From contig MCGE01000003.1 of the NCBI GenBank assembly GCA_002105175.1, forward strand, positions 806,001 through 870,000: a stretch of DNA of 64,000 nucleotides. The letters are read 5' to 3'. A program made the position numbers and the translations under genes. Below the pieces are notes generated by a model. It was not told the origin of the DNA. It worked only from the letters and a program-made list of their open reading frames with translations, and searched no databases. Positions 47,936-61,930 of this stretch are shown here, one piece after another (position 1 is the first letter of the stretch; the number at the start of each line of letters is the position of its first letter). Origin of the DNA: Absidia repens (taxonomy: Eukaryota; Mucoromycota; Mucoromycetes; Mucorales; Cunninghamellaceae).

Positions 47936-48138
47936 GACTCAACCCATCATCCGTTGCACACACATTGCCCAATTGTAATACCCAAAAGCAAAACATATAT
48001 CCCCAATTTGTTTATCCATTCGAGGTTTTATTTATTGGATACAGTAACACAATTCTAGTAAACTAAGATAAAAATATAACACCATACTAAACTAAAACAA
48101 TAAATTAAACACTAACTAAAGGCTACGCAATATCTAAA

Positions 48139-48984
48139 CTACAAGGGTACAAGTTCTTTCCAAAGGGTATCCGTCAAATAATGAATATTATCGCATCCAA
48201 TCCCCTTGTTCACTTTTCGACTAGATAAAAAAAAAAAAAGAGAGAGGGAGTAAGATATCATATGTTAATCATGATGTGTATTCTAAGTCAATTACATGTC
48301 TTCGGTGCTCATTTTCAATAAGCCAATGGCCAGGACATTTTCTTTTCCTTCGGCCATAATGGAGACCACAGCACCTTCAGGTAAATCAGTATCCATACGA
48401 GCACCTTTGGAAGTCAACCCAGGACACATAATATTAGCACCAGACAGCACAAATTTAATGGCACCTCGATCAACTTGAATCCTAGGAAGAATTTCGGGAT
48501 CTAAAAAAAGTGGGTACATGTCAGTTATATCTATGTTTGTAAGGGCAAGAGAGAGACTTACACTTGTGAAGTAAGATGAGTGTCGGGAAGTAAGGTCCAT
48601 CGAAGTGTTGGAAGAATAAGATCTCGCCATTGACTGATAAAAACGAGATATGTTCATGCCTGCAAGACAAAAACAAAACAAAAATCGTGTCATTCGATAG
48701 GTCATTGAGTTTGCCAGGTTGAGATAGCTTACCCTTTGATGAGTATGATAGGTGTCTTCTTTGGAATCATTTCTTCTAAAACAGCTTCGAGCATTGGATA
48801 CTGCTCTTGTAGCTTGGTACGGATCGCGCGTTGTACTGAGGACTTGAGCTGGCTTTGACCTGCAATGTCAGTACTGAAACTAAATCTATTGTGAAATACA
48901 ATGAAAATAAAAATTAATTCATAAGAGTCATTTTTCCCTCATATACATAATAGAATAGGTCAGTCAACCGTACTTTTTGAACAT
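48139..48984 (-). CDS. TMA20: MCT-1/Tma20-type translation factor (PUA domain)
   Basis: Ribosome-associated partner of Tma22/DENR in 40S recycling and re-initiation. Exons 48974-48984, 48733-48885, 48562-48659, 48296-48500, 48139-48220; 182 residues, as expected. The N-terminal MCT1 domain contains [16 protein letters not shown]. The PUA domain begins [20 protein letters not shown] with the conserved MCPGLTS, and the end KVNKGIG...NIHYL is typical. First exon is only 11 nt (ATGTTCAAAAA), chosen because it yields the family's MFKKF start. Intact. Confidence 0.93.
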
Positions 48985-49552
48985 GATTCCGAATTTGATT
49001 GGTATTTTATGAAAGGGAAACACGAAGGGCAGAAGAAAACTCTAAATAGATCCTGCGGGATATAAATAAAAAACAAACAGTCAGTCCTGAGTGACCGTTT
49101 CCAAGCCGACACTATAGAAACCTCCATACCATTTCCAGAAAAAACACATATTCAAAGCATGTTCACAATAGCTGTAAAAAATACAATTCTACAAATGAAA
49201 ATAACTACATCTTTGTATTTGTATTACAGCATTTCCTAACGATAAATAAAATATTATATCTTGTGAAGTACACCCAAATTGTGGGCTCTTCTCTCAGTCA
49301 TCATATATCGTTTAGTGCTGTAAAAAAATTCAAAATTAAATGCAATCAAAATTGTATTATCATGTTCTTTCCCATTATAAAACTATAATATACAGTGGTG
49401 ATTTGCAACATATTTGCAGGGACAAATGACAAGTGAGGCATGCAATATGACCCTCAGTCGGCGTTTAAAGTATGTCATATTTTCCAGCATCCCTCCTTTC
49501 TTTTTCTTTTTTTTTTTTTTTTTTTTTTGTCTCTATAATAGCTACATCATCT
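48985..49552. promoter_or_regulatory. Divergent promoter region (TMA20 / ERV46)
   Basis: About 570 bp between head-to-head starts; AT-rich with a T run at 49507-49528 just before ERV46. No further motif is convincing. Confidence 0.5.
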
Positions 49553-51237
49553 ATGCCTTCAAAGTCATTCATCAATAGGTTAAAACGACTGGATGCCTAT
49601 GCCAAAACTTTGGATGACTTTCGTATACGCACCACTACTGGAGCAGCAGGTAGACTATAAAACAGGCCCTGGTGCTTGGGCAGAAACCAGTCTGAACGCT
49701 AATCTGATCGACATTTTTTTTTGACTCTAGTGACTTTGATAAGCACGGCTATCATTGGCTTCCTTGTTATGATTGAACTATGGTCCTATCTAACACCAGT
49801 GTTGAAACCGGAGATTGTGGTGGATGGCGGCAAAATGGAAAAGCTGCCCATCAACTTTGATATCACGTTTCCCAATATCCCATGCCATAGTAAGTCAACA
49901 CTTTGCACACCACAAAATATACTCAACATTTTTATTTATTTATTTCTTTCTTTTGCCTCATCTAGTGCTCAGTTTAGACGTAATGGATGAAAGTGGACAA
50001 CATATTAGCAACTACGAACATGATGTGTTTAAAGTACGATTAGATGAAGATGGCAATGAGGTCGACACTGAAAAACAACAAGGTACGCCAAACATGATGT
50101 TCTCTAACGTTTGCTACATACCATACACCAACTAACATACTGTTTTTTCTATTCAGTACTAAGCAATCCTCATGTAGCAGGTGAACTGGAATTCCAGCAA
50201 AAGGATGAAAATTATTGCGGGCCATGCTATGGAGCAAACACGTCTGACGACCAATGCTGTAATACCTGTGACCAAGTCAAGGAAGCTTATGCAAAGGTTT
50301 CCTGGGCATTCAAACCGAATGAAATTGAACAAGTAAGACATTATTGATGGACAACTCCAATATCAAATGGCTCACCCGCACTATTCTTCTTCTTCTTTTT
50401 TTTTTTTTCTACGTTTTTGCAGTGTCTTAGAGAAGGAATTGTGGATGCATTGGGGGCTTTATCAAAAGGAGGGTGTCGTATGCACGGTCATTTATTGGTC
50501 AACAAACTTCGTGGTAATTTCCATTTCTCTCCTGGTCCATCCTTCAACTATGGTTCTCAACACGTCCATGATGTCCGAAACTACTTGTATTCCAACTTTA
50601 ATTTCAAACATTCAATCAATCATCTACAATTTGGGGATCAGAAGCATCAGCTTCATAAACAAAAACGGACCAAGGCCCTTGCCCTTACAAATCCCTTGGA
50701 TGGTACAAAATGGGGTGGTGATGAAGGTAAAAAAAAAAAAAACACGGACACTCATCAAATTGTTATGACTGACCTCGCTCGTACTTCTTTTTTTCTTTTA
50801 TTTTCATTGTCGATAGCTATTGTGATGCATCAATTTTTTTTGAAAATCGTCCCAACGCAGTTTGATTTCCTTAGCGGTCGGTACGATCTTCGCACATTCC
50901 AATATTCAGTCAATCGGCAAGAACGAAGCTTAGTCCAACAATCGGGTTCTGCCGGCGGTGTTCCAGGTAAGAAAGAAAGAAAAAAAGCGGGGTGAGCGGG
51001 GTAGATGAAAAAGGAAAGGAACACTAAATACTCGTTTTATGATTTGTAGGCGTCTTTTTCCATTTGGATTTCTCACCTATGCGCGTCATTTACACCGAGG
51101 AGCGCAAATCTTTGGCAAGCGTGCTGGTCAGTATCTGTGCTATTGTTGGTGGCATATTTACTGTCGCAAGCATCGTGGATGGGTTCCTTTACAAAGCGGC
51201 TACCTTACAGAAGAACCAAATGGGCAAGTCATTATAG
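49553..51237 (+). CDS. ERV46: ER-Golgi cargo receptor subunit Erv46 (ERGIC3)
   Basis: Partner of Erv41 in retrieving ER residents in COPI/COPII vesicles. Exons 49553-49649, 49731-49889, 49966-50082, 50157-50332, 50423-50726, 50817-50966, 51050-51237; 396 residues. Topology is as in the family: short cytosolic N-terminus (RLKRLDAYAKTLDDFRIRT), one membrane helix (LISTAIIGFLVMIELWSYL), a large lumenal domain with the cysteine loop YCGPCYGANTSDDQCCNTC, then a second helix (VLVSICAIVGGIFTVASIV) and a short tail FLYKAATLQKNQMGKSL. Intact. Confidence 0.95.
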
Positions 51238-53650
<2,413 letters not shown>

Positions 53651-55799
53651 ATACAAAACTCCCTCATTATCTAGTTTAGTTTCTTGCCGTTCAAACACAT
53701 CTCATTTTTTTAGTTTTGAAAAAAACAAAATTCGTTAGTTTTATATAGTCTTTTGTTTGTAATAAAATAAAATAAAATAAAAAATATCAGTCTTACGTGC
53801 GTCAACTTGATTTATGGGTAATTGATTTTTTATCTTCTTTCTGTAATGTCTTGGAAATAGTAGAATGCATATCACATACTGCAATTTATTCAATAGAAAG
53901 GCACATTATTTTTATTATCGTCTTTTTTCTGACACGTGTCAACTACCCAAACACAGATCTTGTTTTTTGAAAAAGAATGGCTTACCGGTGGCACCTACTT
54001 CGACTGATAAAAGCAAATGTTAGAATAGGGAGTCTGAAATTTGTTAGGTGATATTTTATATATCTATGTTTCAAGCATCTTGCTGGTTTGGTTCCTTAGA
54101 ACTTATACTATAGGGCATTCCTTAGAAATAGCATACATAGAGTATATTAGATATAGTAATGATAGTTTTATTAGCAGGATAAAATATAGCTTTACTGAAA
54201 TAAAATGCTTTCGTTTTACTTTAATCTTTACTTTTTGCCGCCACGTAGTTTTACTACCTTTTAAGCAGTGTATGCAAACCCTGTCACTTTTTCTTTTTCT
54301 TTTTCTTTTTCTTTTTTTTTAATTCTTAAAAAGAGAACTTCTGTTATGACTGGTTGAAAAAGAATGGACGGGGAGAAATCCACTGTAGGTATTGATATAC
54401 ATGCCATTTTGTTATCTGATGAGCATCTCCTCAGAGTTTCACTGGTTTTCGTTTGGATTTTTAGGGGGGGGGTTATTATTTATTATTTATTAGTATTATA
54501 ATTATGTCATACGTAATAAAAACAATGAACTGAGATATACAGTATGTCTAATTAAGCGAAGAATATAATACTTTATACGGAAGATTACACTGGTGAAATG
54601 ACCTAGATTCTTTAGTATTGATTGGTAGAGCAACAATATGCTCACGTTTCATATTAAATGATCCAGGACTGCCAACCAGTTATTTGAGTTTTAAAACAGG
54701 ATGGAGGGCAAAAGTGGACAAAGCGGGTGAACTAGAAAGTAGGTGTTTGATAAGGCACTCACAAAAAATCGTTAATAACGTCGTTTCTCATTATCATACG
54801 GACCATAGGATGCTTAACGAATGAAAATACATATTTTATTGAAGTATATTGACAGGTACTAAACTAAAGATGAGAGGTTCATTGTAACAAGAAATTGAAT
54901 GGAATGATCTAATGGAGGTAGTATGTGGCAGACTAGCAGGCGGACTAGTGGGAGTCAAAGGAAAGTTCAGTATTAACTAAAGGCGCGATTGCAAATAAGT
55001 ACCTGGTGTACTGCATAGGGCGTAATAAAGACTGGCGAGATATTTGGTATTGAAGCACAACAACGATCCACACTAATCAAAAAGAATGATGGTAGTAAAA
55101 AAAAAAAGGACCTATTGTGTACTAGACATGAGAGAGACTAATGGAATATTTTTATTAAAGCAAGTAAAAAGAGACATGTTTTATTGAGATGTAAATACAA
55201 GCTATGACAAAATAATACCAAACTAAGCCGATGGGGGCTCCAGAACGCCAACTAAGTTGGTCCCAGATCCTAGATCCAAAATGAAAGGGTTTACCCATGC
55301 ATCTTGTATCCCTGAGCTGAAACCCCTTCTAAACTAAACGTGATGCAATTCTAAGTCCAAATTAACCACATAGAAGTTCAATGGTGAAGAAAAAAAGGGA
55401 CGAGGAAAAAAGAAAACGGAAAGAGAGAGATTGAGAAAAAAAAAATGGGAGTAAATAAATATTCACGTGGGCGGGTTTTGAAAATATATTTTGTGGAGAT
55501 GGTTTGAGATTGGGCTGTGAATTTTTAGGGAATGGCCATGGTGGATGAATAAGAAAATATAAGGAGATGAACACGTTGAAATGGAAGCAGTGATGGGGGC
55601 ATAAAAATGTAATAGTCGAAATGCATTGGAGAGTTACCTGACATAACACTGGTATCGGCCCAGAAACCAAGGATGCAAGGAAACGTGATTTAACGCTCTA
55701 ATAGCATCCGATCACAATAAATGGGTTTGTTACATGCTTCTTAGAACAATGAAAGCGTAACAGATAAAATATATAAGTAAGTCAAATAGAATCAATATT
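53651..55799. other. Gene-free, repeat-containing interval
   Basis: Enolase 3' flank with an (AATAAA)n-like stretch (53761-53783), a (CTTTTT)n tract near 54290-54320, and an R1 copy (54560-55475, minus). No gene recognised. Confidence 0.6.
54560..55475 (-). repeat. R1 dispersed repeat, long copy
   Basis: Head at 55464-55475 (CACGTG 55464-55469 followed by GGCGGG), purine tract, core near 55280-55345 (AAAGGGTTTACCCATGCATC), AATAAAA-complement motifs and tail monomers reaching about 54560, including TTTGATAAGGCACTCACAAA, shared with the 12.7 kb copy. Confidence 0.75.
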
Positions 55800-56623
55800 T
55801 TTACTTTCTTTTTTATTTTAAATGATCTCCCAGCAGGTGTGAGTGCTAACGGAACTGATCAACTTGGTGAATCAATCAAGACGGCAAATAAAAATAGAGG
55901 GAATTGGTCCAATTCGTATATACGTGTTAATATCTATACATGCATCTTCATAGCTATTGAGCCATTAAGCCTGACCAATGATAGTATACCTACTTTAGGT
56001 GAGAAACCAGTTCCCCTACCCCATACACACATACGAAAAAAAAATAAGGTAAAAGATTGGATGGACTCACTTTTATTAATTTCCTAGTTATAGGAGAGTG
56101 GTACAGAGAAAAACACCTCAGAATTAATTGACACAACCATCCTTAAAAAACCAACAAATGCAGCGATGTAATAGGCCACAAAAAACCCTCACCCGGGATC
56201 TCAAATGTGGGACACCATGTGTACATTGGTATATACCACTGCCATTGGAAAAAGATCTATCTATCAGAGTTGGTCAAATTCATATGGTCTATCGACTCAG
56301 AAACTGACACATCTGTCAACGACTTGGTTACCTTGAGCAAACGGTCGGACTTGCAATCCGTTATGAAGAAAAACCAGAAAGCAATGTATCCCACCAAAAC
56401 ATTCTATGATGCAAATTATCCCGGTTTCGATGGACAACCACCTCATTACATCGTTGGAACATATAAGATGGTATATTCACCACATACAAACAAGTTCGTA
56501 GTGGAACCAAACGACAAAGATATCGAAAGCCGAATTTGCGACCACCATATATGCAACAATCAAATTGACTCTGGAACAAACAGGCAAGAAAAAGGTACTA
56601 ATGATGGCGTGGAGCATATATAG
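55800..56623 (+). CDS. Unrecognised two-exon gene (possibly incomplete)
   Basis: An open stretch ending at donor 55999 joins through a ~176-nt GT-AG intron to 56175-56623, keeping frame and removing intervening stops. The second exon encodes ~148 residues with ordinary composition (GHHVYIGIYHCHWKKIYLSE, ANYPGFDGQPPHYIVGTYKM). Cysteine and histidine pairs (CDHHICNN) near the end could bind a metal, but I recognise no family. The N-terminal part reads ANGTDQLGESIKTANKNRG and then a hydrophobic patch. No convincing ATG is found, so the 5' end may lie upstream or be lost; a domesticated or decayed gene is possible. Confidence 0.4.
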
Positions 56624-56969
56624 ATATATGTGTTTACCCCGGTGCTAAAAGAAGATTTTGGTGATATGAAGAATAGTGACTGATATTGGATATCTGTGTA
56701 TTGCTGTCACATCTATAATTTTTTATATTATCATCAATTGTTATAAATTTTATCTACTGAATAAACCGTTCTCTCGCTCCGTTGAAGCTTTTGTAAATCA
56801 AGGATTTAAAACTGCTCTATGTTTTTTTTTTGGAAAATTATGATTAACCTTCCCTGAGGTTATAGCGGGCGGAGTTTATTAGAAATTCGAAAAATATATA
56901 TATATAAAAAAGTGCCATCCCTTTTCCTTTTTATCTCCTGCTTTCTGAAACTATCTACCATATCAACCA

Positions 56970-57979
56970 ATGAACGATGACGAAGAACGGCAACATATGC
57001 TCGATTATGAAGATGGTATAAACACCGAACGGTAATGAAAAAAATGGAATAATACGCACGACGTTGGATTTGAAAAAGACCTAATCGACACTTTGTTGAT
57101 CTTTATTATACAGAACACACACTTTCTCTTCACGAACACAGCATGGCTTGACTCGGTCAGAAATGATTCAAGGGATGGCCAATCGTTTAATGTACTCCAA
57201 TTTCTATATTGCTTTATATTTGGGACTGGGGCTTCTAAGTTTGATTTCTATTATCATGGTAAGTAAAAAGATTGGGTAATTTAAAGTATGTAAACCAAAC
57301 TAATCTCCCACTTTTTTTTGGAAATATTAGTCCATTCAAGAAACTTGGTAAGGCGTACTACTGATGACAATAGCAAATATGAAATAAATTACTCACCTTT
57401 ATTTTTGGATAGTCCATCACTTACCTTTATCATATTTGAAGCCATTATCAACTTCGCCATGATTACTGAAGTGACGATACGGCTATTGGCTTTAAGAACG
57501 GTAAGGATAAACACGCAAAGGGATCAAAGAGAGAGGAGAATGGCTTTAATGATATATTCCATAGGCATATTGGCAATCGATTTGGAACATTGTAGATATT
57601 GTATTGGTAGTGCTTTGTGCGATTACATTGATTGTATTGACAACCGGCTGCTCCGCGAGCGAACGAAACGAAGCTATCTTTGATACTCTCTTACTAGTAA
57701 TTCGGAATTGTTTCCAGTTCTTCCGTCTATTTATGATGGCGAAGAAGTAAGTATACTGGCATATATTATCAACAAAAACGAATATACAGGCTTTGGCTTA
57801 CGATTCTCCTTTCAACTTTGATAGAAATCAATACTCCATTCAAGCACGCACCACTCGGATTGACTTTAGTGACCTGCCAGACAATCGTCATCCTTCGGTG
57901 GACTTTACAAGAGACCAACGATTGGACCAAAGCTTTTTGGATGATGATTCTGATTTTGAACAAGATCGTATTTGATTAG
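56970..57979 (+). CDS. Small voltage-sensor-like membrane protein
   Basis: Exons 56970-57031, 57114-57258, 57331-57347, 57413-57500, 57565-57746, 57790-57979; about 227 residues. Four membrane segments resemble the S1-S4 voltage-sensor fold of ion channels: S1 NFYIALYLGLGLLSLISIIM, S2 FEAIINFAMITEVTIRLLAL with acidic residues, S3 WNIVDIVLVVLCAITLIVL with the typical N-x-x-D, S4-like LLLVIRNCFQFFRLFMMAKK with spaced arginines. There is no pore region. The last exon is open in two frames: direct splicing gives a hydrophobic end, whereas the other frame (stop 57973-57975) gives an acidic tail, RIDFSDL...DDDSDFEQDRI, which looks more natural and would need one extra base at the junction. Role unknown. 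Confidence 0.6.
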
Positions 57980-58122
57980 ATTAGTATTCTTATCCCTTTC
58001 TGGACATTAGTCTACCCCTTCACTGTTTATACTCTCACAAAAGATATATCCTTCTTTTTTTTTTATTATTATTATCTACATTTATTTATAGTATATATTT
58101 ACATGTTTATTGTTGCGTCTCA

Positions 58123-58163
<41 letters not shown>

Positions 58164-58806
58164 ATAAATCATACAATTTATCAACCCATTATCTTGTTCT
58201 CGTTCTTGTCAGGACGCTTTGTAAGTGTGGGATGGCTGCTTTAAAAGGTCGGGCTTTAGTTCATAGAGGGATCAGAAAATGGCTACGGAATGTGGGCAAA
58301 GTGACATGAATTGAGTCACAATGTCATGAGACAAATGGAATTGGAAGGTTGTTCATGAAATCATTGAGATAGTTGGAATGAAATAAATAAATAAAAAATC
58401 GGTTTGTGTATTACGGGGAGAACCATATAACATTTTTATTAGTGAAGACAGCGTTCGATAAATGTGGAAAGGAAAAGAACAAAAAAAAACATCTTTTTGA
58501 CAATATTTGGGAAAACGAGACAATTGTAGGCAAAGGTGATTTTTTTTATTTTTGGTAAACTTTATTAATTAAAATATAAAAAGATATAAAATAGCAAAAT
58601 AGGCATAAAAACTATAAAGAAAAAGGATAATAAAAATAGAAGGGTAGGATGGGGAGAAGGGTGATATATAAAGAGAAGTAAAAAAGGAATAAACAGTTGG
58701 AGTGATAAATATATATGTATAATATAAGAAAAAAAAAAGATTCAAATAAAATAAAACTAAAACTAAAAGGGTAAGAGGAATATAGAATAAGGAATACATA
58801 AACTAA
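57980..58806. other. Convergent intergenic region with long A run
   Basis: A run at 58126-58162, AT-rich sequence otherwise; no gene. Confidence 0.55.
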
Positions 58807-60714
58807 TTAAAAAGGGAGGATAGGCCCGGTAGAACTTCGTCTTGGTCCAGTGAGGAACTTCGCACTTGTTACTGTTGGCTTTTGTTGCTGTTGTTGTCCC
58901 CAGAGTCCAGCAAGTATCATTTCAGCCGTCAAAAATAATATTTGCCAAATCTGAATCATACAGGAGATAAATGATATCGTGGTATGCTTGCCTTCCAAAC
59001 GATAATCCGACGCCATGGTTAAAACCAAATCTGATGTGCTAATCAATCGATCCGTGAGTCCCATATTGAGATAGCTGGTCCACCTTGATTCATACGAATT
59101 CGACACTGTAGTGCAATGTTGCTGATGTTGCTGTTGATTACGAGTAGCCCCGTATTGCTGTGGCGATTCTTGAGTGGAACAAGAGGTAGCGGATGAAGAA
59201 GATTGTGGGAATGATTGCGCTGATACTGGTGAGCCTGGCGTAGACGAAGGGACAATATCCGCTAATGATTGATACGAGGTAGGTGATCCATGGTTATTTA
59301 CAATTGTACATTGATTTGCCTCAGGACGAAGCAAATCACTGGTGGAGGCTGATGTTGTTGTTGTTGTTGTTGGTGGTGGTGATGGTGGTTGGTAAGTGTC
59401 CAGATCATCATCATCGTTCTTGCTGTCTTCGTTGCAAATAGTGTCGTTGCTACCATTCATATTCACTATAACCTGTTCGTCAATATCATCATCACTTTCA
59501 CGATTTTCCATAATGGTTGAAGGAGGTCGACCACGGTCAGATGTACGATACCAGTGCAATAATTCGGAAGTAAGTCCACCAGAAAAATAGAAAGGATCCT
59601 TATCCGAAGTCGAGATCATGGATGACGTTGAAGGGCAAGATCCATCGTGTTGTTGATCGCCTTCGCCGTCATCAATGTGGTTGCTGTGTTGGTCAAGATG
59701 ATGATGGTAGTGCGGCGACGGAAAGTCGACATGATTCTTCATCCATGCATTTTCATTGAGAACGGTAGAAGATGGTGTAGAGGTAGTTGTCATGGTCGTC
59801 GTTGCCGTTGAAGGGGCCATTATCAATGGTGGATCAGGGGCAGACATGATAACAATGCCATCATCTAGTATTTCACCGTCATCTTCAAACATTTGTCCAT
59901 CGTCCATCCATTCCATTTGCATCGCCTGGTCCAGGTAGCCGAGTTGGTGGTCATTATGATCGTCAATAAAATCTTCCTCCTCTTCTTGTTGTAGTAGTGG
60001 TGGCGTAAACATAAAGTCATCCCCCGAAAGCAACACCATAGGACGAACATGTGGAATCCCCAGTAATATTTGTTGTGATTTGCTATACATGCTATGAAGG
60101 TGCCAATTTTCCAAAAAGTTGTAGGGTGTTCGTTTACGATGTTCGGGGTAATTCTGCCGTGAAAATTTGTTGATGGTAGCGTGGAATGCACGATTGGCGG
60201 TTTCGAAATCATCGTCCGTAATGCTTGGCGTGGAGTATACTGATTTATCGAATGGTTCAAAGATATATGTCGCTTGTTCTGGATGGTGGTGATATTCTTG
60301 GTGTTGGTATTGGTAATCAGTTTCTTCAAACTCATTGTCGTATAAATGGTAATCCGTGTTTTCAAGCTGCTCTTGCTGTTCATGTACCTGGTGTTGTTCC
60401 TGTGGCTGTGATGGAGTCAGTGTTGTCGCTGTATTATTTTGAAGTTGACTAAGAAAGAAAAATTCGTCTTCGTCACCGTCCTTTGTTGTTGCTGTAGGCT
60501 GTTCATCCAGTTGGCTTTGTGAGTCTAGCAATTGCTTGGGAGTGAGCGGAGGCGATTCATGGAGTGTGTTGTAATCGGAAGTTTCTTTGCTGCTATAAGC
60601 GTCGGAGGTTGCAAGTCCACAAGGCGGCGATGGTGGAGTACTGACGGAGTACTTATCCTGCTCACAAACTGATACATCGTTCCCTGACGAATAAGGAGAT
60701 GGAACGTATAACAT
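58807..60714 (-). CDS. Large disordered hypothetical protein with C-terminal hydrophobic segment
   Basis: Uninterrupted 635-residue frame. Most of it is low-complexity (S/T/P, Q/H and D/E rich), with Cdk-like SPP/TP motifs (VSTPPSPP, HESPPLTPKQ). Two ordered-looking patches occur: residues ~180-235 (TANRAFHATINKFSRQNYPE then FLENWHLHSMYSKSQQILLG) and residues ~530-600, where SFISCMIQIWQILFLTAEMI could be a membrane or amphipathic helix. No family is recognised; the pattern fits a fungal regulatory protein. An AG acceptor lies just upstream of the ATG (TTGACAG on this strand), so a 5' UTR intron is likely. Confidence 0.7.
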   Translation of the reverse strand: MLYVPSPYSSGNDVSVCEQDKYSVSTPPSPPCGLATSDAYSSKETSDYNTLHESPPLTPKQLLDSQSQLDEQPTATTKDGDEDEFFFLSQLQNNTATTLTPSQPQEQHQVHEQQEQLENTDYHLYDNEFEETDYQYQHQEYHHHPEQATYIFEPFDKSVYSTPSITDDDFETANRAFHATINKFSRQNYPEHRKRTPYNFLENWHLHSMYSKSQQILLGIPHVRPMVLLSGDDFMFTPPLLQQEEEEDFIDDHNDHQLGYLDQAMQMEWMDDGQMFEDDGEILDDGIVIMSAPDPPLIMAPSTATTTMTTTSTPSSTVLNENAWMKNHVDFPSPHYHHHLDQHSNHIDDGEGDQQHDGSCPSTSSMISTSDKDPFYFSGGLTSELLHWYRTSDRGRPPSTIMENRESDDDIDEQVIVNMNGSNDTICNEDSKNDDDDLDTYQPPSPPPTTTTTTSASTSDLLRPEANQCTIVNNHGSPTSYQSLADIVPSSTPGSPVSAQSFPQSSSSATSCSTQESPQQYGATRNQQQHQQHCTTVSNSYESRWTSYLNMGLTDRLISTSDLVLTMASDYRLEGKHTTISFISCMIQIWQILFLTAEMILAGLWGQQQQQKPTVTSAKFLTGPRRSSTGPILPF

Positions 60715-61319
60715 TCTACTGTCAATAAAAAAACACAGTGTTAGTACTATTGAAAGAGTAGAATGTGTACAATATTGCCTTTGTTTTTGTGTTGTTTTTG
60801 TTTATGTCGTTTTCTAATTAGTACCTTTGCTATGAATTGCGGAGAGGAGGAATAGGAGTCAGGATGGGGTATTACGTGTAAGTAAAAGTCAATAAGAGTA
60901 TGAAGACAAACGTAAATTATATATTTGTACACTACAGTTGCTTTGATCAAAAAGGTATATATACAAAAAAAAAAATTCTTTTTTTTTTAAAAAAAAAAAA
61001 GGGAAAAGAGGAGAAAGAGTAAGGAACGGAAAAAAAAAAAAAAAGGTCTTTTTGGCTGCAAATGAAAAAAAAAAGTATGACCTTTTTCATTACCAGACAC
61101 ACACACACACAAACACACATAAAAAGTCCAAAGTGAGAAACCTAACTTTATTTAAGTATACATGAAGAAAGAATGAATAAATGAGTGTGAGAGATAAAAA
61201 GAGTAGGAAATAAATGGAAAGGACAAAAATATATGTATTAATATATCTAAATATCTACCGTAAACTAAATGAAAATAATCTATGGCTAAATAATGAAGTA
61301 AATTGCAAATTCTAAATAA
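60715..61319. other. Promoter region of the hypothetical gene plus low-complexity spacer
   Basis: A/T homopolymers (60966-61045) and CACACA repeats; no gene seen. Confidence 0.5.
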
Positions 61320-61930
61320 GGATGGCCTTGGCTGCTGCCTTTCGTAGTCGATTCATCGCCGCCATACCTTCATTGGGTTCAGATATGCCTTGTACAAAGA
61401 TAACATCCACACCACTGGTATCCATTTTACGTCACCCTTTTGCCTCGGAAAGCCTATGTTGCCCTAGTTGCAATGCTATATATTTAACCTTGTCTTGTCC
61501 TGCTGTTGTCCGCCATCCATACTGTTGCCACCATCATCCGGATAGTATTACTGATAGAATGCCTACGTTTTAAATACCAATTCCATTTTCCGAAAGGTGA
61601 TCTGATTCCTTTCTCAATACTGTATCAAAACCTTGTCGCTGTTGGGTATCATCTTCTTATTCTTCTTCCACCAAGATCACCATGGTTGCGGTGTATAATG
61701 TCCATATTTCATTCCGGGCATTGTCGGTGATAATTACAATGCTTGATACACAAAATGTTTTCGACACGTGCGCAATGCGTCCATATCTTCCAATAGTTAC
61801 AATACTTCGTACGTCGCATTTCCCGGTCATAGAATCGCAAGCGCACGTCGTCTGCACATGCATCACTATCCAAAATCAAGGTCAAAATCATGAAACACAT
61901 TACTTATGTCAACATAGGGAAGGGTTTTGA
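61320..61930 (-). pseudogene. Possible decayed isocitrate lyase/PEP-mutase-like fragment
   Basis: On the minus strand one frame reads KYIALQLGQHRLSEAKG, a stop, then [20 protein letters not shown] and [24 protein letters not shown] followed by a SEPNEG-like turn resembles the (A/G)-D-x-(I/V)-F-(V/I)-E-G strand of the isocitrate lyase/PEP mutase superfamily. Internal stops, frame changes and absence of flanking catalytic motifs point to a relic. The higher-GC composition of 61.3-62.3 kb relative to its surroundings also suggests former coding sequence. Low certainty. Confidence 0.3.
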
